Assembly: GCA_905250115.1 (NCBI GenBank)
Contig: CAJNOI010000303.1
Span: forward strand, 19,663 to 83,662
Length of the DNA: 64,000 nt
Reading direction: 5' to 3'
Origin: Adineta steineri
Taxonomy: Eukaryota; Rotifera; Eurotatoria; Adinetida; Adinetidae
The position numbers and the translations under genes were made by a program. The notes under the pieces are model-generated. The model was not told the DNA's origin and ran no database searches. It saw nothing but the letters and a program-made list of their open reading frames with translations. Positions 1 to 15,206 of this stretch are shown here, one piece after another. Positions within the stretch are counted from its first letter, which is position 1; each line of letters starts with the position of its first letter.

Positions 1-463
1 TATATGTAGACTATTACAAATATCATAGTTAAACTTATTATTTGCACTGGTTTTAGTAAACTATTGTTCTAAATGTATTCGTTGTATGATCTAAAATCGA
101 GTTTGTTCTATATTATTCAAAAACCTAGCCGAAATACAAAACCTTTATATCGTATAGTTTAACAGAAATTATCTATCAAACGTCGACAAATTCGTATGTG
201 ACTATAGTTGCTTTGTTCTATTGAAAACAAAAGACAAATATAACTTTATTCTTTCTATTCTTATCATATAATATATCGAGGTATATGAAAAGAAGAAATG
301 CTAGTTAGAACATCACGATCATTTTATTTGTGGTTAATTCAACGATCGTCTTACATTTGGCATTCGTTATTATTTATAAAATCAATATTTCTAATACCTC
401 AAAATTATTTGCTTATAATTTATATACAATATTTTCTTATTAATAAAAATAGATAGTAATTTG
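1..463. other. Intergenic AT-rich DNA
   Basis: I see no gene, RNA or clear repeat here. The sequence is AT-rich and leads into the aldehyde dehydrogenase pseudogene fragment that follows. Confidence 0.5.
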
Positions 464-706
464 TCCTTGATTATTTACGAAGATGCTGATCGTATGTAAT
501 TATATATTTATATTTTTTTTCTATTTTGATAAAATTTCGAAAAATTAAATGTTTTATTTGTTTTTCATTTTTATCGTTGATCTTGTCGTTACTACTGCTC
601 ATGTATATTTGTTCGTTCAAAAATTCATGATCAATTTGTGACTAAAGTCGTAGAATTAGCCAAGAAACGTGTAGTTGATGACTCATTTGATGCTAAAACC
701 GAATGA
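464..706 (+). pseudogene. Aldehyde dehydrogenase pseudogene fragment
   Basis: The segment resembles two neighbouring exons of the ALDH gene about 1.7 kb downstream. At about 464-484 it reads IIYEDAD followed by a GT donor, matching IICEDAD plus donor in the intact gene. After an intron-like AT-rich stretch, about 584-706 reads through IHDQF, VELAKKRVV and a degraded end closing with TGA, matching [14 protein letters not shown] in the intact gene. The catalytic-cysteine region is mutated and shortened, and flanking exons are not recognisable. Because the exon-intron boundary is kept, this is a decayed DNA-level duplicate and not a retrocopy. It cannot encode a working enzyme. Confidence 0.75.
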
Positions 707-1306
707 AGACTACAACTACATTAAAAGCATTAGGAATAAAATCTCATAATCTAATTTATGTCATAAAGCATCCATATAATATTGAAAAACATGATTAATA
801 GTATTTCTTTTATAGATCGGCGACTATTTTAGTTTTATTTTACTAGATTTTTATTTATAGGGAATAGACAGAAATATTTCATCAATCAATGGGTCATGTT
901 TTTCTTTTATTACGATGATTTTTATTTGAGCATTGAAAACTATTATTAAACCTTAACAAGCTATTTTATTTCTTGTTTACTTCTAACTTGCGCATTGCAT
1001 CTGTAATCTGTCTCTTCGCATTAATATAGTTTCTTAGTAAGAATAAAGGCCGCGTGTTTTTCGTATATTTGCTATTTACTCTCTGTGTACGCAGTGAGAA
1101 AACAGAACAGCCGTGATATATAAGCCGGCAGGAAAAGAGAAAAAGTGAGTATGTGTTTGCGCGCAGATGAAAGAGGGCGACAGTGCAAATATAATGCAGT
1201 ATACATTTTGGGTTTTTATCGACATTAATGTTGATAATATCATCATTATCATGTTATTTTTCAATCAAAATACTCTGTTTTTATCCACTTCTTCTCACTT
1301 TTTCAG
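707..1306. promoter_or_regulatory. 5' region of the aldehyde dehydrogenase gene
   Basis: No coding sequence is recognisable. The stretch should hold the promoter and 5' UTR of the downstream ALDH. A polypyrimidine tract ending in CAG directly precedes the start ATG at 1307, which suggests a 5' UTR intron whose acceptor abuts the start codon. The short open frames on both strands around 1076-1300 have no recognisable content. Confidence 0.4.
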
Positions 1307-3055
<1,749 letters not shown>

Positions 3056-3465
3056 AAAGGAAAAGTGTCTATCATAAACATTTATTCTAAAGTTTTTGTT
3101 TTAATTTTATTCAGTATATTTTAAAAAAATAAAACGTATAAAGTAGCAAAATTGATTTTAATTCTAAACTATATAATAACGATAATGACGAATGAAGAAA
3201 AGAAAGAATCCATTGATTCCAATGTTATGTCATATAAGTTATTCGACGACAGAAGAAAAGAAGAAGAGGGAAAAAGAATGAGTTCAAATTTAATGACAAA
3301 TAGCGTAAGTTCATCGAAATTTTGTTCATTCTGTATACGAACATGACTTTTTTTCTAGTCTAGAATGAGCAACATTGTCCTTTTCTGACCTTTTCTGTAT
3401 ATTGCGAATGTGTTATTCAGACGCCGTAATCGACTGAAAAAAGTGTCTAACTGAAAAAGAAAAGA
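3056..3465. other. Intergenic: ALDH 3' UTR and upstream region of next gene
   Basis: A possible polyadenylation signal AATAAAA lies at about 3128-3134, shortly after the ALDH stop. An open frame at 3152-3346 has no recognisable domain and is judged non-coding. The rest presumably carries the promoter of the SANT-type gene starting at 3466. Confidence 0.45.
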
Positions 3466-4427
3466 ATGCCACGCGGAATAAGTTGGAGTTTTAATGAAAC
3501 TGAAGCATTAATTCGTCTTTGGGCGGATTCAACAACTCAAACAGCATTACGTTTAAATAGTCGAAATCGTTGTATTTATGAAGATATTGCTAATCAACTT
3601 CAAGCTATTGGAATAACTCGTACAGCTGATCGTATGTTGAAATAATATTATTTTTTTTGTTAAAAATACATATTTTAGAATGTCAAATGCGTATTAAATT
3701 ACTAAAAAAAATGTATCGACAAGCAAATGATGCTATGAAACGTGGTGATGTTTTTCAACAACGTCCATGTCCATTCTATAGTGAAATGCATCGAATTTTT
3801 TCCGGTACTGAAGATTCTAATGGTAATTCAACATTATCAAATTCTCATTCATTATTAAACGATGATCAAGGAGACGACGAAGAAGAAGACGGCGGCGAAG
3901 ATTATGATGAAATAAAAAATCTTGAACAAGAAAATGAGAATAAAATACAAGTAGATGATTCAACGGAAGATAAATTAACTCAAGCTATTAATCGAATGAT
4001 TCAATATCAAAAACAAAATGAAGTCTCGATATTGATTATAATATATATTTATAATATTCATTTATTCTTTTGCTTTTTTTAGACACGTTGGTATAAATAT
4101 CTTGAACAACAAGCTAGTCTTGAATTACAACGTCGACAAGAAGATCGAGCATATCAACTTCAATTAATACAACTATTAACAAATATTATTTCAACAAAAA
4201 CTAATCCTTCATCATTACTTCAACAATTACTTATTAATAATAATGATTTTCAAACTGATAAATCATCAACACAAGAAGATGATCATCTAGATCGAGGAGA
4301 AAAACGTAAATGTTCACCAATATCATCAACTGAAGAAAAAAAATCTAAATTTCGACAAACATTACCATCGAATTTCTATTCACTTCTTGCTCAAATTCAT
4401 AATATCAATAATATGGATGATAGTTAA
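3466..4427 (+). CDS. Myb/SANT-like (trihelix-type) DNA-binding protein
   Basis: Three exons (3466-3631, 3679-4022, 4083-4427) join in frame to 284 residues. Residues about 4-85 read as a Myb/SANT-like domain of the Myb_DNA-bind_4/trihelix type: WSFNETEALIRLW, YEDIANQL, TADQCQMRIKLLKKMY, then the FY..M.RIF ending. An acidic stretch (GDDEEEDGGEDYDE) follows, then a Gln-rich probable coiled coil (about 165-215) and a KRK-containing basic patch that could be a nuclear localisation signal. Such proteins are usually sequence-specific transcription regulators or domesticated transposon-derived factors; the target is unknown. The start is the first ATG before the conserved domain. Confidence 0.8.
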
Positions 4428-5085
4428 CATAGTTTATTTTCATTGTATATTATTTGTTTTGGTCTTATTGTAGAAATAAATTCCTTCAAATTTCATTTAA
4501 ACAAAAAAGTTATCTTTTCTTGCGTAAATATTTCGAAAGTAGAAAATCTACTTATTACACATTGTGTCTTATTGAAGTTTTTCGGAATTATACATATATC
4601 AATGATATCTTCAATCTTTTGTTTCCGTTTAAAAAAAATCATATCGAACATACAACGACACTGCAAAATAAAAGAAGAAAAAAAAATAACAGAAATATTC
4701 TCAGTGGACGGATATTTCGTGCTGTGTTTGGAAGCAAAGAAGAAGAAGAAGAAAAAAAAACAAAACGATAAGAGAATAATCCAAAAACAAACAAAAGTAT
4801 AAGACAAAAAAAGAATATAGGCTATTCTATCATATAATTGACATACATATATATATATTCTTGTGAATTTTTTTTTCTTTTATTTTAAATAAAAATTCTT
4901 TTCATATGTGTGCATTCAAAAAAAAGAAAAAGAAAACAAACTATTATTAAGAATAATAAAGACGAGCAAATAGAAAGTAAAAATAACATATTTGCTTTTT
5001 AGCAGAAAAAAATATGTTGTATACATTTGTCTAATATATGTAGGGGAGAATAAATTTTCTTTTTTTCTATATTCTATCATTACTG
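4428..5085. other. Intergenic, low complexity, between convergent genes
   Basis: The stretch lies between the 3' ends of the SANT-type gene and PLK4. It carries A/G-rich runs (about 4670-4760 and 4900-4935) that create overlapping open frames on both strands. None has recognisable content. Confidence 0.5.
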
Positions 5086-8000
5086 TTATTGAGAAATGTT
5101 TCTATCAACTGAAGCAGATTCATCTTGATGATAGAAGAGTGCTAAGCGCTCTTGAATTGCATCTGATTGATGTGGTTGTCGTCGATCAAATGAATAGGAT
5201 TTACCTTGAGCATCAATAAATATTTGTTTATCATGAGAATCAGCACGAATAAGCAACTGACTACCATCACTAAATTCTACATGAAAAGTTCCGTCATCAT
5301 ATTGAGTAATCCGTTCTCGAGTTAATGATTTATGATTCGTTCCAATTGGCCTTCCTGATAATGATCCAGCAGTTAGTGTTGAACTAACTGATGTTGGACG
5401 ATTAGTAGAAAAAGATGAACTAGATAAACTATCTGAATATGGTTGGACTGATTGTGAACGAGGAATTGTTATTGGTATAGATGATGGAGGCATATAAGTT
5501 ACTTGAGGATTTGAATCATTTGAACGTAATGTTGATGATGAATTTGAATGTTGAATATTATTACGTAAAATATTTGTTGATGATTGTGTAGCTGTTGAAG
5601 TTGAAGAATTCCGTCCTTTTCGAAGATCAATATCAGAACTAAATTCCGGTCGAGTAGATAACATAGGCGTACAAGGACCAAATGATGATGAAGATATTAT
5701 ACGTGGTTCATTTATGGCTGTTGATGAACCACCAAATCTATTTATAACAGTTCGAGTATTTGTACATGGAGTATCTATATAAAAAAAGAAATTTAAGGAC
5801 ATGTTCTTGAATAGTATAAATAATCGCTGTTCTACATCATGTATAAAGTTATTTAAAGCATTTGTTTAATTAACTAATACTTTTAAATTTTGTCCTCAGT
5901 TTTATTAAAAGAAAACTTCATTAAATAATAATTTGTTCAAGTCGTAATTAACAGATTACTTCTAAATAGAAAATAGAAGAATGTCGTAGATCTAGGCGAA
6001 CCCATTTTACTAATTTATGTCTCTCTCTCTTTCTGCTAAATATAATTATTATGCTCATATACATGTATGAATAACTATAAATAGAAAATTATTCTTACTT
6101 GGTCTATTAATATCTGGTTGTACATGCTTCTTTCCAAATTGAACAGGAAAAACTTGAATAGATGGATATTGTTTTTGACCTTCTTCAAGAACTTTATCTT
6201 TCGTTAAACAAAATTTATAACACTAGAAATAAAACATAAGAAATAAATTGAAATAAAACTATATATATATTTACCATAATTGTTTTATCAATAATTTGTC
6301 GTATTTCCGGACTGAAGTGTTCGATAGCAGATACATTTGGTGTTGTAATACGATCATATTCTAATAATGATTCTGATTTATCAATATTATTAATAATTTT
6401 TATTTTTAATGGATCATCAGATTTAACATTTTCACGATATATTGTTATTTTAACTCCACATAAAAATATAGCTTCAAAATCAACACCTGTTTCCATTAAT
6501 GAACATTTAGCATCGGATGTATAAAGAATTATTTTTGGCACACGTGATCGAACTAATGTTACAAATCTATAAAGAACATAAATAAATTCAATGAAAATTA
6601 ATTTTCGTTTTTTAATTTACTTATGAGCATATTGATATTTTTTCCAATATTCAGATGGTAATCTATCGAAATGATATTCTTGATAGGAACTTTTTTCACG
6701 TGGAATTGGCGGAGGTTGATCACCTGCTTGTGTACCGTGACGACTATTTGGACTATAGGTTATTATATGTAAACCATCGGCGGATACACGAAATACATCA
6801 AAAACACGACGTTTAGGAAGTTTGGGACGTATACTTTCAAGTACAACTTCACCATTATCCATAATACTCATCTAAAAATTAAAAGAAAATTAGAAAAAAA
6901 GAAAGAAAAACGAATTTGAAATTTACAATTAATGTTTTAGTTGCTTGACGAAGTGTTTTTAATCTTTGTGTATTTAATGGTTGAAGTTTTTCACGTATTT
7001 GTTCAGGATTTATATCGAAAGCTTGTTCTTGTTGTTGAGAATTTAATAAATGTTGATGAGAATTTGATTTTGGCAATCGATTTGGTAATACAGTTGCTGT
7101 GTTATCATCATGACTATATAAAACTTTTAGACTTGCTTCCGATTTTGCACTACAATCAATAGAAGTTTTTGGATCCGATTGTGGTACACCACTATCTTGA
7201 GATCGAACTGATGATGAAGCACTAGTTGGACGATGATCCGTTATATTCATTGTTCCATTTGGATTATAATCATTGTATCGTGAAGATGTATCCAATGATG
7301 AACTAAAAGAAACGGATGAATAGATTTTATGATATTAAATTAATGATTAAATACTTGTGTGCTGTATTGATAGACTGTTGTTGCTGTAGTTGTTGTTGTG
7401 AAGGATGGGTAGGATAATATTCAAACATTTTATTGGAAGCAGATGTTATATTATAGTTCGGTTCTTTATAATGTGATTGAGCTGGAGGAGATATTGGATT
7501 GGGTCTGAAAATAGAGAGAGAAACGAATGTTTACAGAGAGAATATATTTATAATCATAAAAACTTACGAATAGAGACGTGGAATAAATGTTCCTTTTGCT
7601 ATGGATGTACTGTTTGAAGTTGTACTAATTGTTGAACGTTGTTGTCCAATATTTTCAACAAAACCACTATCATGTGATCTATCAACTGCTGGTCCCCACT
7701 AGAATAAATAAATATTAAAATAAAATAAAATCTCCGAATTGATTTCAATTACTAATGCATATTTATAATTATTCGATTGAGATGAATGTGAAAAATCTTT
7801 TGAAAAAAATGGATGATCTCGAATTTCTAAAAAAATTAAAAAGCAAAATAATTTTCTTATTTAAAATATTTAACTAACCTTTTATATTTGGTCGTAATTC
7901 AGCTTTTTTTGTTAATGTACGATTAACAAGATCTTGCGCTTCTTCACTGAATGTTCTTGGTAATTCATATTTTTCATGTGTTACTTTTTTTAATGTTCCA

Positions 8001-10654
8001 TGAACAGCTAGAAAAATATTTCTATCAATTTACAAATACCATCAAATTATATAAACATACTATCTGTATCAAAAGGAGGATGTCCAGTTAATAGAGTTGC
8101 AATAAGAATTCCTAATGACCATACATCAGTTGCATAACTATGCGGAGTACGACTTGCAATTTCACTATTAGGCGGAAAAAAAAATATTGATTTTATTTTA
8201 ATTTTAAAAATATTTACGGAGAAATATAATTTGGTGTACCACACATTGTTTCATTGTTTTGATCACGTGCTAATTGTATTTTTTTAGCTAAACCAAAATC
8301 AGCTATTTTCTATAGAGAAAAAAGAAGTTTAATTATTATTTTAAATATATACAATATGTAAAATATTTATTTGAACACTTCAAATGTCTTTTTCTTTCCT
8401 CGAGAAGAAATCTTATAAAGAATAAGAATGATTTTTTCGGCTTCGATTATATCATTCATATGTCGTTTTCTTTCAAAAAAGGAATTTACATGCTAATGTG
8501 ATGAATACTTGATACACAGAAGAAAGTCTCGAAAAGTGTAAAGATTTGTCAGGACTTTCGAATTTTTTTGCTTATACAGATCTTGGATATTTTCTTTAGA
8601 AAAATATTTTCGAAATAACTAATCGTATAGTCTTTTATGAATACAACAAAATCCATGAGTTCTGAAGTGTTTATTCAAGTGCGCGAAGAAAAAAATTCTT
8701 TAATCTATCTAGGTTAAGTACCTGAATGAATATCATTTTATCTTCCTTCCTGCACTTTAATATATATACTTTTAAAAAATAACGACCTATAATATTTAAT
8801 TCTTTTAAAAACTATATATTTCTTTTTGGAAATAATGTAATTAGAAAATAATGTCTCAGAACAAAATTCAATTCAAGTTGACATTTTCTTCTCCTTGGAA
8901 TGATGATTCATTTTAAACTGAAAAGATTTTTTTCCACTTGAAATACTTTGAAGTAACCTGGAGGCTTTTTTTTTTGTTTATTAGTTACATAGGTATATGT
9001 ATTAACTGTCGAATAGGATATTATTCGAAATATTATTCATGATAGATAGTTAGAAGAATTAAAAATACTGAAATTGTTCTTTTGAAAGCTCTTCAAAAAG
9101 GTTCTCGAAGAAACGAGCTATCAAATAATATAACTGTCATTGAGAAAACATTTTATTATTAGAATTTCTTTTATATAAAATGATAAATAATTATTTTTGT
9201 ATACTTACGACTTCATATGTATCAGTTAAAAGTAAATTAGAAAGTTTTATATCTCGATGAATGATTCTATGATTGTGTAAATAAACAAGACCGTTAACAA
9301 CTTGTTTGACAATATGTTGTGCTAGATAACAAAATAGGAAAGGTTTTAAATTATATCTATATATATATTTCGTTGACATACTTTCTGATTCACTGAGTGA
9401 TTTTTTTTCTTTTAAATAACGTTCTAGATCACCACCAGAACAAAGTTCAAGGATTAAATAAACATATTTATCATCGGTAAAATAATTTATTAATTCAACT
9501 ATATTACAATGATGAACTTGATGATGAATAGTTAATTCAGCATTTAATCTTTCAACTAATGATGTTGAACGTGAACTAGGTAATAAATAACGATGATTAC
9601 CATATGAAGGATGATTATGAACATTTTCTTGTTCAAGTTTTCCTCTATCAATCTATTTTTATATGATAAATTTTATAGCGAAAAAAATAAAAATAAATCT
9701 TTACCATTTTACAAGCCACAAGACGTCCATCGGATTTTTTACGTGCTTCATGAACCGTAGCAAAACCACCTTTACCAAGTTCACGTGTTAATTCATAGTG
9801 CTAGAAGAAAAATACATTTAATTATCCTAGATCTTTGACATTCGCACATACAGTTATTGTTTCTTCTAACCACATTGTGTGCGTGTGAAAAGGTTTTGAG
9901 GTATGATGTAAGTAAAAAAAAGGAATCTTACAGGATTAATCTATTACCGATAAGGACATTTTTCTTTATATTCTAGAATAAAAAAATACAAATGAAAAAA
10001 ACTTGTTCTCTCTTTCTCTCTTTCATTGGCGTAGAAACAAATAAAAACATATATTTTTCTTCTTTTTTTTTTCTTCTTAAAACAAATGTACAATGTCGAT
10101 CTTATTGACGTCGAATATAACAAAAAAGAAAAGAAGGATAACTCACTTTTTCCCGAAATAATACTTTGCTTTTTAATTAAAATATCCTTCAAATTTATAT
10201 TTAATACAACAGAAAAAGCTACGATGCATTCTTTATTTATCTCACAAAAAAAAGTCTATTATTATTTAGTTTATTTGAATACGTTCAATTTTGAACAGAA
10301 TCTCTTTTGTTGTTAACATTAAATTGTACATCATCTTCTAAACTAGCTATTCTTACAGGTAGAGAAGACCTCGACATGCAGCTGTAAAACGAAAAATTCG
10401 TTTCGTTTCTCTTTGTGATGGACACTTGAATGAAGTGGATGAAAAAAAAAAGAAAAGCAAAGCAGACATCATCGCCGCACTTTAATATCTCAAATTTTGT
10501 TCAGGTGTACTCATTCATTTTTTCTTTTGTATTTGTCTATCGTCTGAAAGGGATTGTCTTAATGGGAAGATGAATTTCTGTAGACAGTTAATGAATCTAA
10601 AGTAAACAAAAATCAACTTACACTTATTTCTTCTTGATGAAAACCAATCGACAT
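5086..10654 (-). CDS. PLK4: Polo-like kinase 4 (PLK4/SAK)
   Basis: Ser/Thr kinase that controls centriole duplication. The 15-exon model gives exactly 974 aa (human PLK4 is about the same size). Exons: 10622-10654, 9705-9800, 9382-9652, 9209-9321, 8218-8309, 8061-8164, 7879-8007, 7753-7826, 7568-7698, 7355-7504, 6927-7302, 6621-6871, 6275-6566, 6099-6222, 5086-5774. The kinase domain has the loop GKGGFATV, Lys in [19 protein letters not shown], the T-loop [12 protein letters not shown] and DVWSLG. The cryptic polo box follows ([14 protein letters not shown]-like basic stretches), and the C-terminal 60 residues match polo box 3 ([13 protein letters not shown]). The linker is Ser/Thr-rich. An alternative first exon at 9852-9875 gives 971 aa. 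The intron at 8310-9208 is unusually long (about 0.9 kb). Confidence 0.93.
9852..9875 (-). other. PLK4: Alternative first coding exon of PLK4
   Basis: Reads M-W-L-E-E-T-I-T and then a GTATGT donor in phase 0, directly upstream of the kinase exon at 9705-9800. The exon at 10622-10654 ([17 protein letters not shown] donor, also phase 0) can join the same acceptor. Both give a plausible N-terminus ahead of HYELTRELG. Confidence 0.55.
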
Positions 10655-12081
10655 TATACCAGAACTGGTGTCGCGCTTTATTTTCTTTTGTTCAATTGTT
10701 CAATTTTATACGTAAGAATCTCACTTGCATACTCGTGTACGACAAGCTAATGTAAATGTTCTATTTAAGAACAAAATGTTCATTGATCTAAAAAAACGAG
10801 AAGCAAGGAAAAAAAAAGATAAGTCACACCTGTCCGTGATCTATTTCAATTACTATTTCTCCTTCATCTGACAGATACCATGTTCAATGAAGAAAAAAAA
10901 AAGGAAAGAAAAATCAAAATGAAATAACTTCCACAAAAAGAGGAAAAAAGGGGAAAAGAACAAGAAGAAGAAAAAGAAAATGAGAATTATGAATTTTGCT
11001 CATGTAATGAATGGGTGTACGAGCGCGTTAGTAGTAAAACGAGAGAAAAGACACACACACACACACCCATATAGTGCGTTGCACATATACCAGCGAGCAA
11101 ACAAGACAAGAAAAGGCGAAGAAGCAGCAGCGACAAAATTCACTATGGCAACGGACTCAATTGACAATTATATTAAACAGATTTGAAAAGAAATGGATTT
11201 TTCTATGAGTTCTTTAAACTACAAAAAAAGGACAATATTAGTCTTCTTATCCATGTATTTCAAAAAGACGCAACTGTGTCTTATCAAGAGAAGCACTGAA
11301 ATGTAAATTGTTAAAGAAGAGGGCGCCCTATAATATTCCATTTGATGAGCACATCAATCTAAGTAGTAGAACTAATATATTAAACAATTGATCAAATAAA
11401 TTAGCTTACAGATAACGGTTTTTTTATATTCCACATATTTTCTTTCTAACTATTAACTAGAAAAAATATTCTCGTTTCTTTTCTTTTTTAATTGAAAGTC
11501 ATCTAGCCTGTATTTAAGTAAGGTATATGTTTGTTTTGTATAAATAAATAATTTATTTAGCCTTGAGAATGATAAGATTGTTAAATTCATTTGTAATTTA
11601 TGCTAAAGGATCTTAATAATATTGACATTATGAAATCTTAGAGATTACATTTGTTTAAAATTTAACAAAAAGAATCAAAATAAAATGAAAGAATGTCAAA
11701 TATGAAAGCCATTCGATATTTTTTTAACTGTTTATCTATACAAACAAAAACAAACTCTCTCATTTGATTAACAACCTTACCTTTTCGTTTTTGTTGTTTG
11801 ATAGAAAAAATTTATTCAATGTTTTATAACAATAGCACAAACATTTTTGTTTTTTATCATAATGAAAGAAGTAGCGACACACAGCGTATTTTATAACATC
11901 TTGAAATGATAAATGTTTAGTACTTATTTTTTATCAGTGCTCTTATTTTTTTCAAAACGTAAATTTTACTCTTTTCTTACTATATCAAAAGATAACGAAA
12001 TGACGTTATCGAAAAATTGAAATAGAATTTTATACTATATATTTTTATTTAAATATATCAAAATAAACCTTCAATGAAATA
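10655..12081. promoter_or_regulatory. PLK4 upstream region / glypican 3' flank
   Basis: There is no supported gene. A short (AC)n microsatellite lies at about 11050-11067, and A/G-rich runs at about 10800-10990 are low complexity. An open frame at 10980-11186 has no recognisable content. The PLK4 promoter should be at the left end of this stretch; the part just right of 12000 is glypican 3' UTR. Confidence 0.45.
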
Positions 12082-15000
12082 CTATGTCAGAATAACAATT
12101 AGAATTAATAATAATAATAATAGAAATGAATAATTAAATGAAGTACTACTGTTATATTGTTGATTAAAATCATCATCAGTATCTATATTCATATTCCAAA
12201 TAATTGGCGGTCGTTGATGATACACTGGTATACGAATTGTCATTGTCGTAGTGCCAGACGATGACGACGTCGATGATGGTGATGATGGTTGTGTCGATGT
12301 TTCATCGATCTCATCGTCATGATATGCATCTTGTTCTCCATAATCGTAATAAGAAACAGTATTTATATCATCAATTGATATATCATCATAAGCTGAAATG
12401 TTCGATGGATGAAGAGTTGTTGTTGTTGTTGTTGTTGATGAAGTTAGTCCATCTATTGAATCTTCATATGCATAATCTGAATAATGTAATTCATCATCAT
12501 TCGGATAATCATCTAGATCATCTGTTGCATTTAGTTTTATTTCATTTATTAACATTGTATTTGGACTTGTTGGAATATTTATATCTATACAAAAGAAATT
12601 TATGAATTAGTTATTAGAGAAAAAGAATATTTTTAATTTAATACAAACTTGTACTTGTTTGTGGTATATTTAGAATCATATTTGATCTTTCTTTTATTTC
12701 CTTTAATATCCATTGTAAACGTAAATTTAATGGTTTATCATAATTAAGTCGAATTATTTGTCTATTAAAAATATATAGAGATTTTTAGAAAAAAAGACTT
12801 CTGCTTTACTTTCTATCTTGAGAAATAAATGTCCCGGTCCAACATTTTTGTTCATTTGAAATCGAAAGTCCATCCGATTTACATATTTGTTCTGGTAACA
12901 TTAACCAAAATGATCGATACATTTGTAATGATTGTCTCATTGACGTCAGTTGTTTATCAAGTAAAGATAATGAATTCCTATATTTATCATGGAATTTTTG
13001 ATCGTTATCAAATACTTCTTTACGTATATTTATATATCCACATTGATTGATAATCTTTAAGAAAAAGTATATATTCAAGATTAATAATAATATTACTCGA
13101 TAAAGTAATACATACATGTTTACTTTGTATTCCATCAGGACTAAAAAAGGTCATCAATGCATCGAGGATCGACATACTAATAGATGATAAAATCTTTTCA
13201 ATACCATTAAAATAACTAACATTTTCAATGGAATCTTGATATAATGAATAAATTATATAAGAAAAAAAATAACATAAATAAATCCTACCGATGAAATTTG
13301 TCCATACGTCATGTATTAAAGAAATATTTACAAGACAACTTTCAATGATATTTTCACAATTCGATAGACAAGGAAGTTCTTTTCGTCCAGAACATAGATT
13401 ACAATATGATAATTGCATATATGAATCAATACAATGATGATCTGTTGTTACACTCTAGAAAAAAACATGAAATTGCTAATAAATTTTTTAAGGCAAAAAC
13501 TCGTTCGATACCAAATGATTATGAATGAGACTATCTTAATAATATAACATGTATGCATAAGAAAAATACTGCGACTATATTCTAAATTGCTATGACGGAT
13601 AATATTACAAATATCATCAGACAAATTTAGTATTTTGCATGATATAAGCATTACAAAAGATAACAATAATGAATAGGTATCAATGTCTGTTATATATTGT
13701 GAATAATATTATTGCTTATTTGATAATTACAATACTATTTTCTTACTAATTCGTTCAATTTTGTCTTTGACATATGAAGTTAGAATTTCAGTGGTGATAA
13801 TTATTAAATCAACGAAATAAAAGTATCTATATAGATAATCTTTATTGCACGTCAATAAAATTCTTGTTTCTTTAAATTCATTGATAATGTCAAGTTAATT
13901 GACATTGTTCATCATGCTTTATGCTTGATTAAATTTTATCTATTTGCATAAGTCAATAGATCGAAGTTTTTACATTAACTCGTATAGATTTTATTTCGAA
14001 GTTAATCGATCGGGTAATGACTTCTGTCAATGTATCTCACACTTTGTCATTCATATGTCTATAAAATTGAATGGTGTGAAAATTAGAGGTTTATGAACAA
14101 ACAAAAAAAAAAGAGATATAAAAGTACAATTGACAATCATTATTATTTCGTTTTCTTTAAGGAAGTAATAAGATATTCTTCTTCTAAGCAAATTCTTATT
14201 TCTTTATTCTTTCTCGAATAAATGAGCAAATCTTTGAAAACTGAATAATAATGTACGCTCATTTAGATGTCTATAACTCGATAATTAACATGTAATTATA
14301 GAGGATACACTTTTTTTTGTTCGGTTCTTTTGTATTTTAAACATATGACTACTATACCTATTAAATTTGATATACACATCTATCATTGTGTCAAGAAAAC
14401 AAAGACATTCTCTTTTAGATCATTTGACGACAAAAAAAACGCGTAATATTTCTTATTAAAAAGATAGAAAAAAAAACTTCTTAATATATACCTTTGACAT
14501 AAATTGAACCAGTTCAACACTTAATTTTAATAATTCATTTAAATGAAATAATTTTCCTAGATTAATTTCTAATTGATTTGCAATTATATTTGGTCGATTA
14601 CCAAACGGATGATTTCGCCATGAACATAATAAATATGATGGTAGTAATAATTTATTTTGATCATTATTTAATTCTATTGATATTCGAAGAATATTACGAA
14701 AAAATTCTTCAATATTATTTTTAATAATATATTGATAATTTTTATATGTTATTGATAATAAATTATTAAAAAATAAATCAATGGATGAACGATAAGAATT
14801 ATGTTTTAAAATAAAATGTGTTTCATTTCGTGATGATTCAATTAATTTTATTATCGTATCTATAGAAGACAATAACAATAATAGAAGAATAAAAAGATGT
14901 AAGAATATACTAACCATTTAATTCAATAGTTAAACGAACTAATGGTTCATATAAACGAATGGAATATAATTCAAATAAATAATAAAGTTCAAGAATTGTT

Positions 15001-15206
15001 GCATTTTGTATTTGATTTTCATAGATTTGTGGACAACAATAATTTGTTACTAAACCTTGACATAATTTTACACCAATAAAATTATTTTCTGGAATATTTA
15101 TATGAATACCATATTTAGTTAATTTATTATTCAATAATGAACATTGATTAGTTTGTGTATAAACAATATTAGTTAATAAATATATAAAAAACAATGTCTG
15201 ATGCAT
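12082..15206 (-). CDS. Glypican (GPI-anchored heparan sulfate proteoglycan core)
   Basis: Cell-surface proteoglycan core protein that modulates Wnt, Hedgehog and BMP signalling. Seven exons (14915-15206, 14492-14859, 13289-13454, 13116-13234, 12810-13054, 12649-12761, 12082-12584) join in frame to 601 aa. Evidence: a signal peptide (about residues 1-18), N-terminal CxxL and YCCP cysteines, the hallmark Cys-rich segment LSYCNLCSGRKELPC plus NCENIIESC, then LPEQICKSDG and EQKCWTG, all in the order of animal glypicans. The C-terminal third is acidic and Thr/Ser-rich, a likely glycosaminoglycan region, although classical SG repeats are few (SSSSG near the end). It closes with a hydrophobic tail (FLLLLLLILIVILT) suited to GPI attachment. 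Which glypican subfamily (GPC1/2/4/6 or 3/5) is not resolved. Confidence 0.92.

Noticed and set aside
3152-3346. 64-residue open frame downstream of ALDH
   Set aside because: Charged low-complexity sequence with no domain, lying in ALDH 3' flank; the real downstream gene starts at 3466.
4443-4807. Overlapping open frames on both strands
   Set aside because: They arise from A/G-rich low-complexity DNA between two convergent genes.
10980-11186. 68-residue open frame over an AC microsatellite
   Set aside because: The His-Thr repeat is the microsatellite; nothing else is recognisable.
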